DNA from: Sarcocystis neurona
Lineage: Eukaryota > Apicomplexa > Conoidasida > Eucoccidiorida > Sarcocystidae
Direction of reading: 5' to 3'
Assembly (NCBI GenBank): GCA_000727475.1
Contig: KL647297.1
Span: forward strand, 2,017,295-2,081,294
DNA length: 64,000 bases
Part shown: positions 49,201-61,084 of the stretch, one piece after another
Layout: each line of letters opens with the position of its first letter
Position numbering within the stretch: position 1 is the stretch's first letter
Position numbers and translations under genes: made by a program
The notes under the pieces: generated by a model
Told to the model about the DNA's origin: nothing
Seen by the model: only the letters and a program-made list of their open reading frames with translations
The model's database searches: none

Positions 49201-51939
49201 GCCTTGCAGGCAAAAAACGGGAAGCAAAGGGAGTGACAGACGAAGGGAGCGAAGAGGATGAGATGCGTTACACGTGCAATTGTCGCCAGCGGACACAAGT
49301 TGCCACAGACGGGGCAGAATGCGCGGGGGAAGGGGGGAGTCGCCACTTTCCGCGAGAAGAAGGAGACGCTGCTGGTTACAAGAGAGAGTCGCTGGCAACA
49401 GGCGATCCGCAAAACTCTGCAGGAGGAAGCAATTTAGGTACGTTACATAACACTTTTCTCCCCATTTACTGGCTTGCAGCCAGCTTAACTTATGTAGTTA
49501 AGCATACGAAGGTGCACGCTGGCTTGGGACGATAAGCCTAAAGTTTGCGTGCACTTTCTGATTGACCGTCTACGTATTCATGTAGAGAAGCTTGTGCGTC
49601 TGCCTCTTGCCCCTTCCAAATACGTACGTATTTGTGTCCTGTGGATAGTTTTAGTGTGCTCGCACCTTTCATTGCAGCGTAGGACAGAGTACATCTTTTT
49701 TTCTTGTGCGCAAGTAGAAGTGTGAAAGGTATGGTATGACAGTTTTACTGCCCTGGTGTTATCCGGCTGCTGTTTCCCGCATTCGCGTAGTCCGGGTGGA
49801 GGCTTAAAAGCTGTGAACGAGTGTGGTGGAAGCAAACTGGCTGACTCTGGTTGCCAGCCAAACGCTACGCCCATTCATCTGCCCGCAGTTTATGCCTGGC
49901 GCCGTAACACAGCTCAACTTGGTTAAGCCAGGGACCGGAATTTCTTCCCCGACCGGATCTCGCTACGACATGCTGTCACTATACACACATTCGTGTGCTT
50001 GTATGTGTAAGTGGCTGGGTGTGCACGTGTTTGTGAATCGTGAGAGCATACGCGGGCCGGTATATACGGATTCTCTGGGCAAAAAGGGGCAAGCACTGAC
50101 ACTGAACGGAAGCAGGTTACTACTACATGGGAAATGTAGGTGTATACCCGTACGATATACAATGTGTGTCCATGTTCAGGTGGCAGGAACGAGATCGCTC
50201 CAGGAGTCTACAAGGAGACGCAACCGCATAAAGTCCGCTCGCCTGCGACAGAACGCACAGCAGGTGGCGACGTACAGCGTCCGATGCAGGTGCAGCTTGA
50301 CTTCGTCGGACTTGGATGGAAGGACACACACATTCGTTTGCAACACGAGCAGCACTTGCAAAAGCTGGCACACAACGTGCCGCGGCAGGAAGAGCGACGT
50401 GACTGTAAGGAGGAGCACGGCCCCTTCTTACGGCAAGATGATGGCACTATAGAGCAGCCGCAGCTCGACACGTTAGCAGAGCAACAGGAGATAAGAGGTA
50501 GAATTTCAGCGCGTACAGCGGGGGAGGCGCGGAAGGAGGCGTCTACGAACCGTCAGCGGCTCATGGCAGCAGTGACTGAACCCCAAGAGAACTACAGGAA
50601 GGACGCTTCGTGTCTGCACTCCCGGCAGCCGCCTCATGCGGTAGAAGGTCACACGGCATCAAGAAGCTTGGGAAACCGCACCGGCTCACCGTCTGCCGCA
50701 GCAGTGCAGCCGTGCACGGTGGCACCTTCAGGCGCACCTTCAGTGCAGGCATGTTATCTCCGTCAGGAGAAGCTCGAGGCTACGTGGCGGGCAGCGTGTG
50801 CCTCGCTCGGCTTACGGAATGCTATACGGCCATCCGAGAAGCTGAATGAATCTGCGTGTACACATGCAAAGGTTGCTGCGGAGGAGCTGGTCATAGCGCG
50901 GCGCTTGCTAGAGGCACTTCGAGGATGTTCGTACGTGCGGAAAGTCGAGGTGAAACCCGCGCCACGGGGTGACACTTGTGGCATGAGCGCAAATCCATTT
51001 GAAGCCAGTACTGCGGGGCAGACGTTGACGCGTATAATTACTGGGCCGTCTGCGCGTGGCCAGCACAATATTCAGAAAAGTGTGGCGGGAGTACCTCTTG
51101 AAGTGGGTGCTCAGTTTTCACAGGAGGACCATACTGGCCTTCGAGACAGATGCCCCTCAGATCAACTTGGTGACGACAATGAATGCGGCGGCAGACGGGC
51201 TGGCAGTCGTTGCCATGGGCAACTGGTGGACAACGAAGCGCTGCTGCGAGTCATTTGTCTAGTTTCTTCAGGTGTTGACCGCGCTCTTCGAGGCGTCAGC
51301 TATTCCAGGTACAAGATCATCAGTGCTGGATGCGTAACATTTCAGTGCAGAGGCTCGCGTGTGTACCGCGTTGGCTACGGCGGAGCTCAGTGGGCGGTCC
51401 CTGTGGCTATGCAAATCCACCACGCTCAGCACCGTGCGGAACTACAGCACGCACAGCAGAACTGCGTGACACGCACCGACGGTGGTCTATCGGTGTCCGC
51501 TCAGGAACGAAAGGAGATACTACGTGCAAAAGGCTTGCTTGCTCAGGAGCATTCACGACTGCAGGACGGCGTGCAGGTTACAAAGCAGCGGCAGTGGGCT
51601 GTCACACAACTGCGAGATCCTAGCGTCTTGCTCTACGTTGACCAAAAAGCAATGGAGATCTTTTTGAAAGCGCAGCCGAATAAGACACGCGTGGAATGGG
51701 CAGAGGTGGAACATCTGCCCGGCGCGGAGGAACTGAGAGAGCACGCTCCAGAGGGTCCTCTACTCCTCATTACGGAAAGCGCGGAAGACTGCACACTCGT
51801 AGTAAGTCTGGTTTTTAGAGGCGCCATTGCTGCACAATACGGAGACAGCGCGCGCAGAGTAAGTCGTGATCCCTCTCAACAATTCTTAACGGACGCATGT
51901 CAGGATAGTGCATCGTCTCAACAGTCTAACAAAGACTGA
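34266..51939 (+). CDS. NSUN2/Trm4-type RNA cytosine-5 methyltransferase, 12 exons
   Basis: SAM-dependent m5C methyltransferase, the family modifying tRNAs and other RNAs. Exons: 34266-34443, 35031-35145, 36299-37279, 38284-38380, 39840-40053, 41091-41136, 42153-43088, 44289-44382, 45761-45842, 47096-48016, 49066-49437, 50180-51939. Together they give exactly 1,932 codons with every junction in phase. The N-terminal family block ([12 protein letters not shown] then [10 protein letters not shown]) spans exons 1-2. [12 protein letters not shown] is in exon 4, SAM motif [10 protein letters not shown] at residues 464-473, VVANDAD at 532-538, and motif IV CDVPC with the product-release cysteine at 822. 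Motif [10 protein letters not shown] has the nucleophile at 872, [10 protein letters not shown] opens exon 10, [10 protein letters not shown] opens exon 11, and a PUA-like C-terminal region lies in exon 12. About 2.5 times the usual length because of insertions in exons 3, 7, 10 and 12. Both catalytic cysteines are present. Confidence 0.93.
34444..35030 (+). other. GC-AG intron 1 of the NSUN2-type gene
   Basis: Exon 1 ends GAAACAG and the intron starts GCAAGA; the acceptor is GGCTTCAG|AGTGGG. Only this join puts the family pair VVPE...EWDAFM in one frame (codon G|AG). The nearest GT donor (CAC|GTATAG) needs a different acceptor and inserts unrelated residues. GC-AG is a known minor class of the major spliceosome. 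Confidence 0.7.
35226..35257. repeat. CA microsatellite in NSUN2-type intron 2
   Basis: An ACACACGCACACACACATACAC-like stretch lies about 80 bases downstream of the exon 2 donor. Confidence 0.85.
38480..38516. repeat. Polypyrimidine CTTCTC repeat in intron 4
   Basis: A pure pyrimidine tract of CCTTCT units ends in CTTAG. It resembles a strong splice acceptor or a triplex-forming tract, but no exon in suitable phase follows it. Confidence 0.85.
39160..39420. repeat. CATA/TA microsatellite block in intron 4
   Basis: A long stretch of ATACATACATA, TATATATCTATA and CACATACGTG variants. Tyr/Ile/His-rich open frames here on both strands are artefacts. Confidence 0.92.
44687..44707. repeat. TA microsatellite in intron 8
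   Basis: Uninterrupted alternating TA run in the intron between motif VI (exon 8) and exon 9. Confidence 0.9.
45592..45633. repeat. Two overlapping perfect inverted repeats in intron 8
   Basis: ATGCAGTTATACTGCA (45592-45607) and its exact reverse complement (45612-45627) form a 16-bp stem with a GGGA loop. GCAGGGATGCAGT (45605-45617) pairs perfectly with 45621-45633 around ATA, a 13-bp stem. The two share bases, so only one can form at a time. The site lies about 130 bases upstream of the exon 9 acceptor. Confidence 0.95.
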
Positions 51940-53853
51940 AGTGTCGCCGAAGTATGGATATACGGTGCGTTGGGCCAAACTGCTGCTGATTAGTACCCAG
52001 CCATATGGCGGGGCACAGTCGCTGTAACAGAACTTTTCCAAGCTGCGAGCATCCACGTGCGACCGTAGGAAGGCACCCATTATTTAGCAGAGCTCACCCC
52101 GATTGACTGCGAGCAGCAAGAACATTTTGACGGCTGTACGTGGTGAAGACGCGAGACTTCGGACCACACCTCTTTCGTAGATGGTGTGCCGCAGGCTTTG
52201 CGTTCTACTGATACGTGGAAAGGCGTCAGACAAAGCGTTTGTCATGCAGTAGATCTGAGCGCTGGCAGTACATCCCCAAAATCTCTTGTGACAGTCGTGT
52301 AATCAGAAAACCTCAGAAACGTTGCAGAGTGCGCGCTAGTTGTCAGTGTCATTCTTCGAAACCATGTGTAGGCGTTTAGAAGAATCACATGTTCGACGTG
52401 CCGAGGTTTGTATGTGTGATTCGATTTTTTCCTCTCCAGGCCCCTGCCTGGAAAGGAAAAACACAGCTCGAATTGATGATTGATAAGCACACGCGTGCTG
52501 CGCTTCTACGGCTGCTGGTCAAAAGTTCAACGGAGGACGCTTGAGGTAAGGCCAGGGAGCCCTCGCATTACTGGCACAACCGTGTTCTGGGTAAACTCGT
52601 GCAGCGCCATGTTAGAGAGCAGGCGATTACAATGTACGGGAGTTTGAACGTGAAAACGTGTTGGACTGATCAGTGTGAGGCCACTCCGAACGAAGAAAGC
52701 TTCGCTTATGTAATAAGTGTTACGTACGTTTCCACTTCGAGCAAATACTGTCATCTGGCTGTGTACTTGGCGCGGGCGGATGGAAAAAGCCAATGGCGTA
52801 CGTACAGCCTCGGGTACACAATTGTGGGAAAATTTCATCCTTTGGACGTGGGGAAAATTTAAGCATGCATCACTTGTTCACAAAGTCAATCAGACGTGTC
52901 GCGGAGACGCTTCGCGGCTACGGTGTCCTCCGCCGACTGCTTGCTTAAGTAACTGAAGCTTCGCAATATCATCTCTCCGGTGCCAAACATCGTTTCCAAA
53001 AATAGCACCCCAGTTGTGTTCCAAATGTACCCTCTCACAAACAACAGAACTGTGCCGTCGTTGCGAAGGTAGAGAGAATAAGCGATCCTGACGGGCTTTG
53101 CCACGTCAAAATTTCTTTCTATCCCGCTGACGCCTTAGGTAACCCCTCACGGAGGGGGGGGCCACAAACGTGTGTATGATGGTTCATACCGTTATCTTCT
53201 GGTGAGTGTGTCGTAGAATAGGGAAATTCACCAGATTGCCAGATGAAACAAACAGCGGTGAAGTGGTTCTTCCAGTAATGCCTTCGGCTCGTTCGCTTGG
53301 AACGTAGATACTGATCCATTGTCAAATGACCCGTTAACTTCAGGGCAACTACTTTTGGCAAGATCAACACCGGGTACAAGTGCACGCTCGTGTTCACACT
53401 AGGGAGTGGGACCCACACTGTGAGTGTACGTTTTTCGGACTCGTCTGTTGCCCGACTTTCGCGCACTATCGAAAAGGATGTGCAACATGCTGGCGTCTTC
53501 AGGTATAACTTTTAGTGCACTGACTTCGCACAAAACGTTCTTCCCGCCAGGGAATTTGCGAAACGACGTAGTGTCCCTGTCGAGAACCGGAGGAAGAAAA
53601 GCAAGCTTTATTTTCATCGCTTGGCTCGAAGGCATATCGTTACTCACGGAAGCTTGACGAGCAAATGGGAGGTGACATATATACGTATATGTGCGTACAC
53701 ACAGCTCTGCTGTCGCCTCTCAGGGCAACACAAGAAACGCATGTGAACCTCTTCTGTCGAGAAATATTACTTCGGAAACATATTGCCTACGCGTACGGCC
53801 TCCACCACGCCCATCCACGTAGCCTTCGTCACCGCAACCTCTGAAAGTTAACC
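51940..53853. other. Convergent intergenic region between NSUN2-type and AMA1 genes
   Basis: About 1.9 kb between two stop codons. It should hold both 3' UTRs. Short open frames occur on both strands (52599-52862 plus, 52886-53104 minus, 53119-53466 minus, 53399-53647 minus), none recognisable. Confidence 0.5.
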
Positions 53854-56800
53854 TTAGCCGGCCTGCTCAACCATGACGTTTGTCTGGTCTGCATTTCCTG
53901 TATCCTCGTCGGCCTCTGCGTAAGACATACACCGCAATAGAAAAATTGTTACTATCTCCGTAAAGCACCATAGACGCACGCGCACCTGCGGGTGCTTGAA
54001 ATCAACAGAGAGTCCTCAGGTGACCGGACTCTAGGAAAAATTCACCACCAATCTCGTGATCGGTTGCATGTATATGCAGACAGAGGAAACGAGGAAGACA
54101 CAGAGGCGTCTGCCCTTTAAACTAGATGTTAAATTGCTTATATCTGAAGGAGCGTGGCAAGGTCGCCACATTGTGGCAACTCGCCAGAACCACAGACAGC
54201 ACAGTACGGAATACGTCGTATCGGTAAGCTCCGAGACTTTTCACATGTGGCTGTGTAAGCACACGTGTGTACGCATGCCAACCGTAGTTCGTGCAGTGCA
54301 GCACCTACTTACACAAGGAGATATTTAAAGCCAGCTGGCGGTGTTACTCTGTCCGGCATGCAATCAGCTTCATTTCAGCGCTGCGCCGTTACAAGGTGAA
54401 CATCTAAAAAGACCTTGAATTTTGTGTCCCACAGGTAATGTTTCCGGAGGTGAAATATCACGGCAGAAAAATGCCACGACTGTTGTAAAGCGTGAGCGCA
54501 GCATTTCATTTTCATGCTACCAACACGCGAGGCAAAAACTGAAGTGTGCACCAGCGTACTAGCAGCGGGCACGTCATACGTGAAACTACCACGCAGTACA
54601 ATACTCCCGTCTTTGCTGGCTTCCACTGGGGAATTTGCGACGACTTTTGATATTTGACCAACCGCATAAAGCATACCTGTGTTTTGACGGGTGCATACAC
54701 TATGTAGGGCTGATATCGCCATGACTACAAGGCAACTGTGAATGACCAGACAGTAATAACAAAAGCTCGTACCATCCCAGAAAGAAGGCTCTGCCTCTTG
54801 CATCAAGTCGCCCTGCCGCGTTCTTCTCCTCTTCTGTTCATCCGGGTCGAATGCTACATCACGTTCCTCCGCCTCTCCTTCTGGTGCCGGCACAGCCTTC
54901 CTGAAGCGCATGTGGCACAAATGCATTAAAACCACCGTGTGGATCACCAATACCGGTGCACAGTACAGGCGGAACACACGGAAAAATATGATCTATAGTG
55001 TACTAGCACTTGTGCTTGAAGACGGCAAGTTCTGCGTGTCTCCGACAGCAGACTGGATGCGGCGCCGCACAGAAAGCGGCCTTCTCAGCTTCATGCAAAG
55101 GGTCTGCGCCGGGGAACGGGGATGAGATATCCACACTCCGGTGTGTTTCCCCTACTAAAAAGATGCAAATTCCACCTGCAGATGAGCACGCATATGGTGC
55201 GTATACGTCTGTATGCCTACAGATATGTGAGTGCTTATAAAAAGCATGCACGACTACGTGCCACATTTGACCCGCAGACGCGCGACTACGTGTATCGTGT
55301 ATACAAGTATACGTGCCAACGTTCCTATGTGTACCCGGCAGACATGCGGCACACACGAGATTTCAGTACACTTGGTAGTGGCGTTATTAGTACACTAGTA
55401 AAATTTGCATCTGCAAGCAAGTCGAACTAGCAGCCTCACTTCTTCTTCAGGTAAATGAAGCCTCCAGCAATGGCGCCAGCGACAATGATTCCAAGTGCTG
55501 TCAATCCTCCGATAAGAAACCCGTTTCCTTCTGCGGCAGACATTTACGCATAAACACATTGAGAAAACAGGTATACCTGAGCGTAGGAGGATATATATAT
55601 TAAAGAAAATCTCCACGTACATACATATATATACATATATAGATAATGTATATCTATGTTCTTATACACGAAATTACAGCAAGCCACCTGTTAAATATTC
55701 GACCGCGCCAAGGTTCCAACTGCAAGACATGACGCAGCGAAGTTGCTCGCAAACACACACAAGTGTGGCTCAGACGCTCGCCACAAAGTCAAGACCGATA
55801 TACCCTACGAAGTGATAGCGCACGGCGAAACTTTTGCAGCACGTAACTGCGAGCGACTGTCGAGACGCGAATGCCTGCGATCTTGTAGCGTGGATGAACA
55901 CCACTTCGTTCATACGTACCTGGACAAGTTTTACAAAAGCTTCTTTTTATAAGCACTACACTTGACATGAAAATGTGTATGTACAGCTACATACAGGTAT
56001 ATATATGTACACGCATTATACGTCAATGTGCCCGCTCATTCAGTTAACGCCAGGATGGTGATTCGGACATAACTGTACGTATGTGTGTGCACTTACCTCT
56101 TCAACCAGTTGGCTCTGTAATTTTTCTGCGCGAGTCTTGAGTGTGTGCCCTTCGGCATGTTTTGATCTAACGTGCTTAATCTCGCCATTATCGACATACG
56201 CAACTGCACACTTGCAAAAAGTGCGCCCGTAGTTGCCGCAAACAGTTCAAGTGCACTCCCTTTCCGTGATACCGATGTATACATGCGTGGAAAAACGTAA
56301 CCAAGAGATACACCTGCCCGCGCGCAGGCGTAGCCGCGTACACCTGCGCAGACAATGCACCACATGTGTGTTTGTGTAGCTCCAATCAATGTCATGTAGC
56401 TACGAACTTCATGATCTCTAAACACTTACTGCACTTTTTTTGATCCTCTTCGGAACACGACACTTCCTCCTCCGCGACCACCTGGCCAAATTCTTCTCTT
56501 GTCCAGACTCGGGTGCAGCGAGTGTAATCGCACGACGTATAGTGTTCCTTAGAGGGGCTCTCGTACTCGAGTGTCACCTCCTCGAGCCCACTGAGGGCCG
56601 TATATGAAACAGCACTTGCGTCTGTAATGAGACAAGCCGGCTCGTGATTTGACAAGACACACTGTTTCTTTTGATGTCGGTCGATATAGAAAACGGCGTA
56701 GTTGTAGCCTTTTCCCTCTGGAGACAACGGCACAGCAGCGGAAGTAATGCGAACAAGGTGCACGCACCGCCCCGCCCAAAGCACTCGTGCCATTCGTATG

Positions 56801-59800
56801 CACAACACATACGTAAATGGTCTCACAGTGTCCAGTTGCTAGCTTTTACTCGGAGGTAGAAGTCTCTGCAGTGTTAAGACGTTAGTTACCCTTCCAGCAA
56901 TTGAATGTACACGCTTCAATTCAGTGCTCTCGGCCCGCGTGACGTGTAATTATGCTTGAAGAAGTTGACACGACTGCCGCATGTTTACCAACAAAAATGC
57001 CGCTAGAGCCTACTTAAGTAGGCTCTAGCGATACATCAACAGATAACAGAAAAAACCGAAGGGTTATGGAACATCCTACACCAATGCGTCACACGAGCAG
57101 CCGGCACTGTTGTTGCAAGTGGGGCGTTTGCGATAAGGTTCCGCTCCAAGTGTAGCGCACGACTGTTGTTGCAAATGCCAGATGCCACCCACAGAAAGAT
57201 ATGCTGCAGCTTCAACAACAGCTCCCTAGCCCTACGCACCCCTAACGTGCAATTTTGTTAACCTTGGCGCACCACGATACAGCATAGGACACGTCACACC
57301 CCAGTGTGGACACACTGGCGAGTATTGTATATACATATATATATACATGTCTACCTATTATACGTCGAGTACTTACACTGTCTTTACCGTTCCGTATTTC
57401 TAGGGTTAGCGAAATAATACCATGCAGAACAAGGGATCTGCCGTCGGAAACGTAGATAATCAAGAGAGAGACACACGAATACATCTATATCGACGAGAGG
57501 CAAGAACTGCGCACGCAGCGTATGCGCGTGTATACAAGCACACATTTGCACTGACTGAAGAGTTTGCACGTGTATCTGTCACATATGTCTGCCGGTCAGC
57601 GGGTTTGTTGCATCATTACGTACGAGTGTATGTAGTCACGCATCTACGCCTGCGACAATGAAATGTACATCCTAATTCTCGTGAGTGAGCGCGTTGTTTA
57701 CCGGTAACACCTTACGTGATTGTGGCCACTGGGAGTCCAAATACGGCAACCAATTTACCCAGGGATTCGCCGCCCACGTTTCATAGCCCGCAGGTTGATC
57801 ACTCGCAACTTTGTCATTCGTGAAGGCTAGAACCCAGCAAGCTTCCTTGTTATCAACCTCTGTAACTACTGCGTCTTCGGTCGCGGTGTAGTCCCGACAA
57901 ACACCTCCTACCAACACGCCAAACTTCTGTCCGGCCAATGCCTTGTCGGCTGGAAAAAAACAGCACGTACACAAATGGTACGTAACACAGTCTGGGCATA
58001 CGTATGTATAAGGTCTATGTATATACGAGGCGCACCCGCGTCCACGCATATTCAGATCCGCGCAGGCGAGCGTATGTACAGAACGCAAGTGAAGATCATC
58101 ATATGTTGGCCTAACCCAAGCAAATATCACGCACAGTTGCTACATGTGGCAGCCTGCACACGTGTAGCCGTATTACAACCATAGCTCTGTGCTTGCGTGC
58201 AGAAGTACTTGTATGCATATACGTATGTACCCAGCATGTATGTGCACACATACGTTTATATACGTTGGCCACACAAGGCGTCGCTCACAAGATTAATCAG
58301 ATTGATCACTCAGTTCGCGTTCTAGATAATTAACCGAGTGAGTGACACGCAGCAAATTACTTGCATGACTCCAGTTCCCGCATTAACTTTTGTTCAGGTC
58401 CGACTCTTTGGTGAACACCCCCACATGCTTGGAGAGGCAATACTACATGTACACGTAGAAACTGGCAGAAGGCGGATGAACACTAAATAATCACGGCGTG
58501 CATCTTCATATATATGGTGGACGGCTCACGGCAATTTTTGACGAAATACTCGGGATCCTCTCCGACGTATGCGGAGCCGTAAACCAGATGGGCATTCTTG
58601 TGGGGATTTTTCTTAGGCTCGAAGCAGTACCAGGTAACATCCGAGTCTCCATACATAGAGCAGTACTTTTTCCCAAGCATCTGCTGCATAGATATATACA
58701 GCAAATAGCACAGTTTCTTCTCGGGATCATAGACGAAAGGAAACCTGTATTCCGTCTTTTTGTTAGTCGTGGGACTTAGAGCATGCGTTTGATACGCGTA
58801 CTGCGCACACTTGCCCAAGTCGGTCGTTGCTGTAACTGCAAGCAATATGGGCACAGCACAATATATTTACAAAAGCCAGTTCTGCTGGAAATACAAACCG
58901 ACATGTTATCTTTCGTGACCAAACAGATGGCTCTAGCTCGCCAGTCACCACATCCGGATACATGTTCTGTGGTGCGAATCCTACAGATCTTCAGGTTACA
59001 ATGCATATGTATACACAAAGCACGAAGGTAGGCATGCGTACACGACGAAAAGTCTTTTAAACACCATCCTAGCGTAGGTAGGTGGGGCGCGCAGAAAAGC
59101 CACTGCTGCAGTAAGGGGGGTGGACACCGCAAGCTTTGACGGATCGTTCACTTTTCGATCTGTGTGTCACGTGCTAGCCGCTTGCTTACTGATCGAGGGA
59201 GCACCCTGTAACCTGCTCAGCGGCATCGGGGAGAAACGTTCCTTGTTCGCAGTTGCCATCGTCATCCCGAAACCTCCAGGCAGAGGATTCCCCTGCTTCT
59301 GATGTTCTGCTTCAGTTGGAACATCACTCAGGAAATCGTTCTCGTACGGTGCTCTTTGGGGTTGGTACAGCTCGATGTATTTCCCATACACTGGACATTT
59401 TCCCCCTACCTCTCTGTACAGTTTGCCGTCCACACTCTTTTCATGAGACAGGTCTATCTTTACTCCAGCGCCTACGAACAGAGCGAGCGGATCCACATGA
59501 GCGATGGTGCAACTGACAGGTGATCAGCTGCGAAAAATACCTCACTCAGTACCCTGTGTGGACACACACTCGGGAACACTAGTTACATGACACTCTTCTG
59601 CTGCGGGATGTTCTTAGCGCAGGCGATATCACTGTAGTGAAGTGCACGCATGAAGTTGGACACGCCCTCGGCACGACTGCGTTAGGTGGAATATGTACTG
59701 CGGTTCACATGTGCATCGCGTCGCACTGCGGGGAGATAAGCAAATGCAAAATGCCTCCTCCACAGTTGCGAGCTCCCGTATGAAGCGGTGCTGGGGTGGA

Positions 59801-60322
59801 CCACCTCAATTCCCAACAATGGAATGAAACAGTAACCCAGGAACCTCTCTGGCGAATGGGGCTTTCAGCCACCTTTATGACAAAAAAGGGTCGAGATAAG
59901 CACACCCGCTTGAGAGTGTACCTGTAATTATACATAAGCGGCTACGTGTTAATGTTTAGTAGTTGGTCTACACTCTCATTCAGCTGCGCGCTGCTATATA
60001 CGTGTATACATATACGTTGCTTACCGTGTACTTTCGGGATATTCTGCCGTGCCAAGAAATCGACAACATTCTGAGGAAGATCAACGGATCTTTGAGAGGC
60101 GGCTATAAGGGATGGATTGTCTTTTCCAGCAGACCGTGTTAGATGCACTGCTGTTACGCTCAGAAACCCTCTCCACGACGTATCGATCCATGCCCCTAAC
60201 AAACTTCCTATAACGAGGAGAATGCGTCTCGGCGACCAACCGCGCATGGAACACGAAGGCACCTCGGATGCAACAGCCGCGCCAGCTGCGCTTGTGCACT
60301 GCGAAACACCTGACTTCATCAT
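53854..60322 (-). CDS. AMA1: Apical membrane antigen 1 (AMA1), nine recognised exons
   Basis: Micronemal type I membrane protein that binds the RON2 component of the moving junction during invasion. Exons in transcription order: 60322-60025, 59471-59190, 58835-58530, 57949-57716, 56717-56430, 56203-56097, 55530-55440, 54900-54773, 53915-53854. Exon 1 has a hydrophobic signal sequence after MRGWSPRR and a pro-region ending NIPKVHG. Exon 2 has GGKCPVYGK; exon 3 has LVYGSAYVGEDPE; exon 5 has the Cys-rich domain III. The transmembrane exon has GGLTALGIIVAGAIAGG, with small residues as in rhomboid substrates. The tail has AEPSFWDEA, joined across the last intron, and NVMVE near the end. I count 14 ectodomain cysteines; 16 are usual. 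Exons 1-6 and 7-9 are each in phase, but the 6-to-7 join is off by one base, so a 3n+1 exon is missing or the donor is shifted. The start may instead be 60247. I cannot tell the main AMA1 from a stage-specific paralogue. Confidence 0.92.
55585..55650. repeat. TA/CATA-rich stretch in AMA1 intron 6
   Basis: GATATATATATTAAAG and ACATACATATATATACATATATAG runs lie just upstream, in transcript sense, of the transmembrane exon and form part of its acceptor-side intron. Confidence 0.8.
57001..57030. repeat. Perfect 30-bp palindrome in AMA1 intron 4
   Basis: CGCTAGAGCCTACTT is followed at once by its exact reverse complement, with no spacer. The flanking bases (C before, A after) do not extend it. 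It lies in the intron between exons 4 and 5. Confidence 0.97.
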
Positions 60323-60520
60323 CGATAAATTCTGTACAAAGAAAGGTGTACATCCGTCTAGTGCTTGGCCTCCTGCCGTGAACCACTCCCACTGTCGCGT
60401 GGACTGTCGGCAGTTGGCTGATCCAGCTTAGCAAATGGTACAAACGCAGTCCCTCTTCCTTCGGCCCTTGCGACAGCGCACTCGCTGCAGCAAAGCTCGC
60501 AAGCCCTCCACTGAACTTGA

Positions 60521-61084
60521 ATGAGAACACGCTGCAGTAAGAACGTCGCACTCCTCGATAGTGATCTTCCTGTTGAACCCCCTGGCGCAATGATGTGTAC
60601 AGACAATGAGAATAGGGATACGTTGAGAGCAGATGGATATTTTGAGGCCCTCTTCATAGCACCTGCCTACGTCAACTCATCAGCATCGCATTCCACCTCT
60701 ATCATGCCACCCCGAAAAAGACCCAAGAGATTTCACCGTTCACTGACCAAAAATGGAAAGTCCACACAAACCGAGGGACAAGGGAACTTATTCCCTAAAT
60801 AGGTAGGACGGCGAATGCAACCCAAGCCGGCCTGCCTGTTTCCCCTCACTGAAACGCAAGAAATTCCTGCCACTGAACATTCTGTGTCAAACTGCAGTGG
60901 GCTTCACGGGCTTGAAATAAAGCCCACGCCTGATCAGGACGGAGTGGTGTGGACAAAAGGAAGACAGAAACCTACACGAAGTCGAACAGTGGAGGAAACG
61001 ATCTTCGGGAAGCCGCAGGGTGGCTTCTATATACGTTTACGCATAAGCGGGACTACCAACGTAGGTACAGCAGCAGCGAGGTGA
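60521..61084 (+). pseudogene. Open frame interrupted by one in-frame TAG
   Basis: Two plus-strand frames, 60521-60802 and 60815-61084, are in the same register and separated by a single TAG (60800-60802) with no other stop over 188 codons. A donor-like GTAGGT follows in the second half at about 61061. The composition is balanced, with a basic stretch (PPRKRPKRFHRS). The family is not recognised. It may be an eroded coding region, two separate exons, or chance. Confidence 0.2.

Noticed and set aside
54375..54625. Alternative last AMA1 exon reading VEASKDGSIVLRG
   Set aside because: It is in phase after the SFWD exon, but the small exon at 53915-53854 restores the conserved EA...NVMVE tail and a stop, so the long frame is chance.
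52599..57661. Short frames at 52599-52862, 54056-54328, 55122-55430 and 57422-57661 (plus) that look alike (YV.SV.Y-type patterns)
   Set aside because: The resemblance is short, the DNA does not align, most lie in AMA1 introns, and Tyr/Val-rich peptides follow from GTATAC-type sequence. Not good enough for a repeated domain family.
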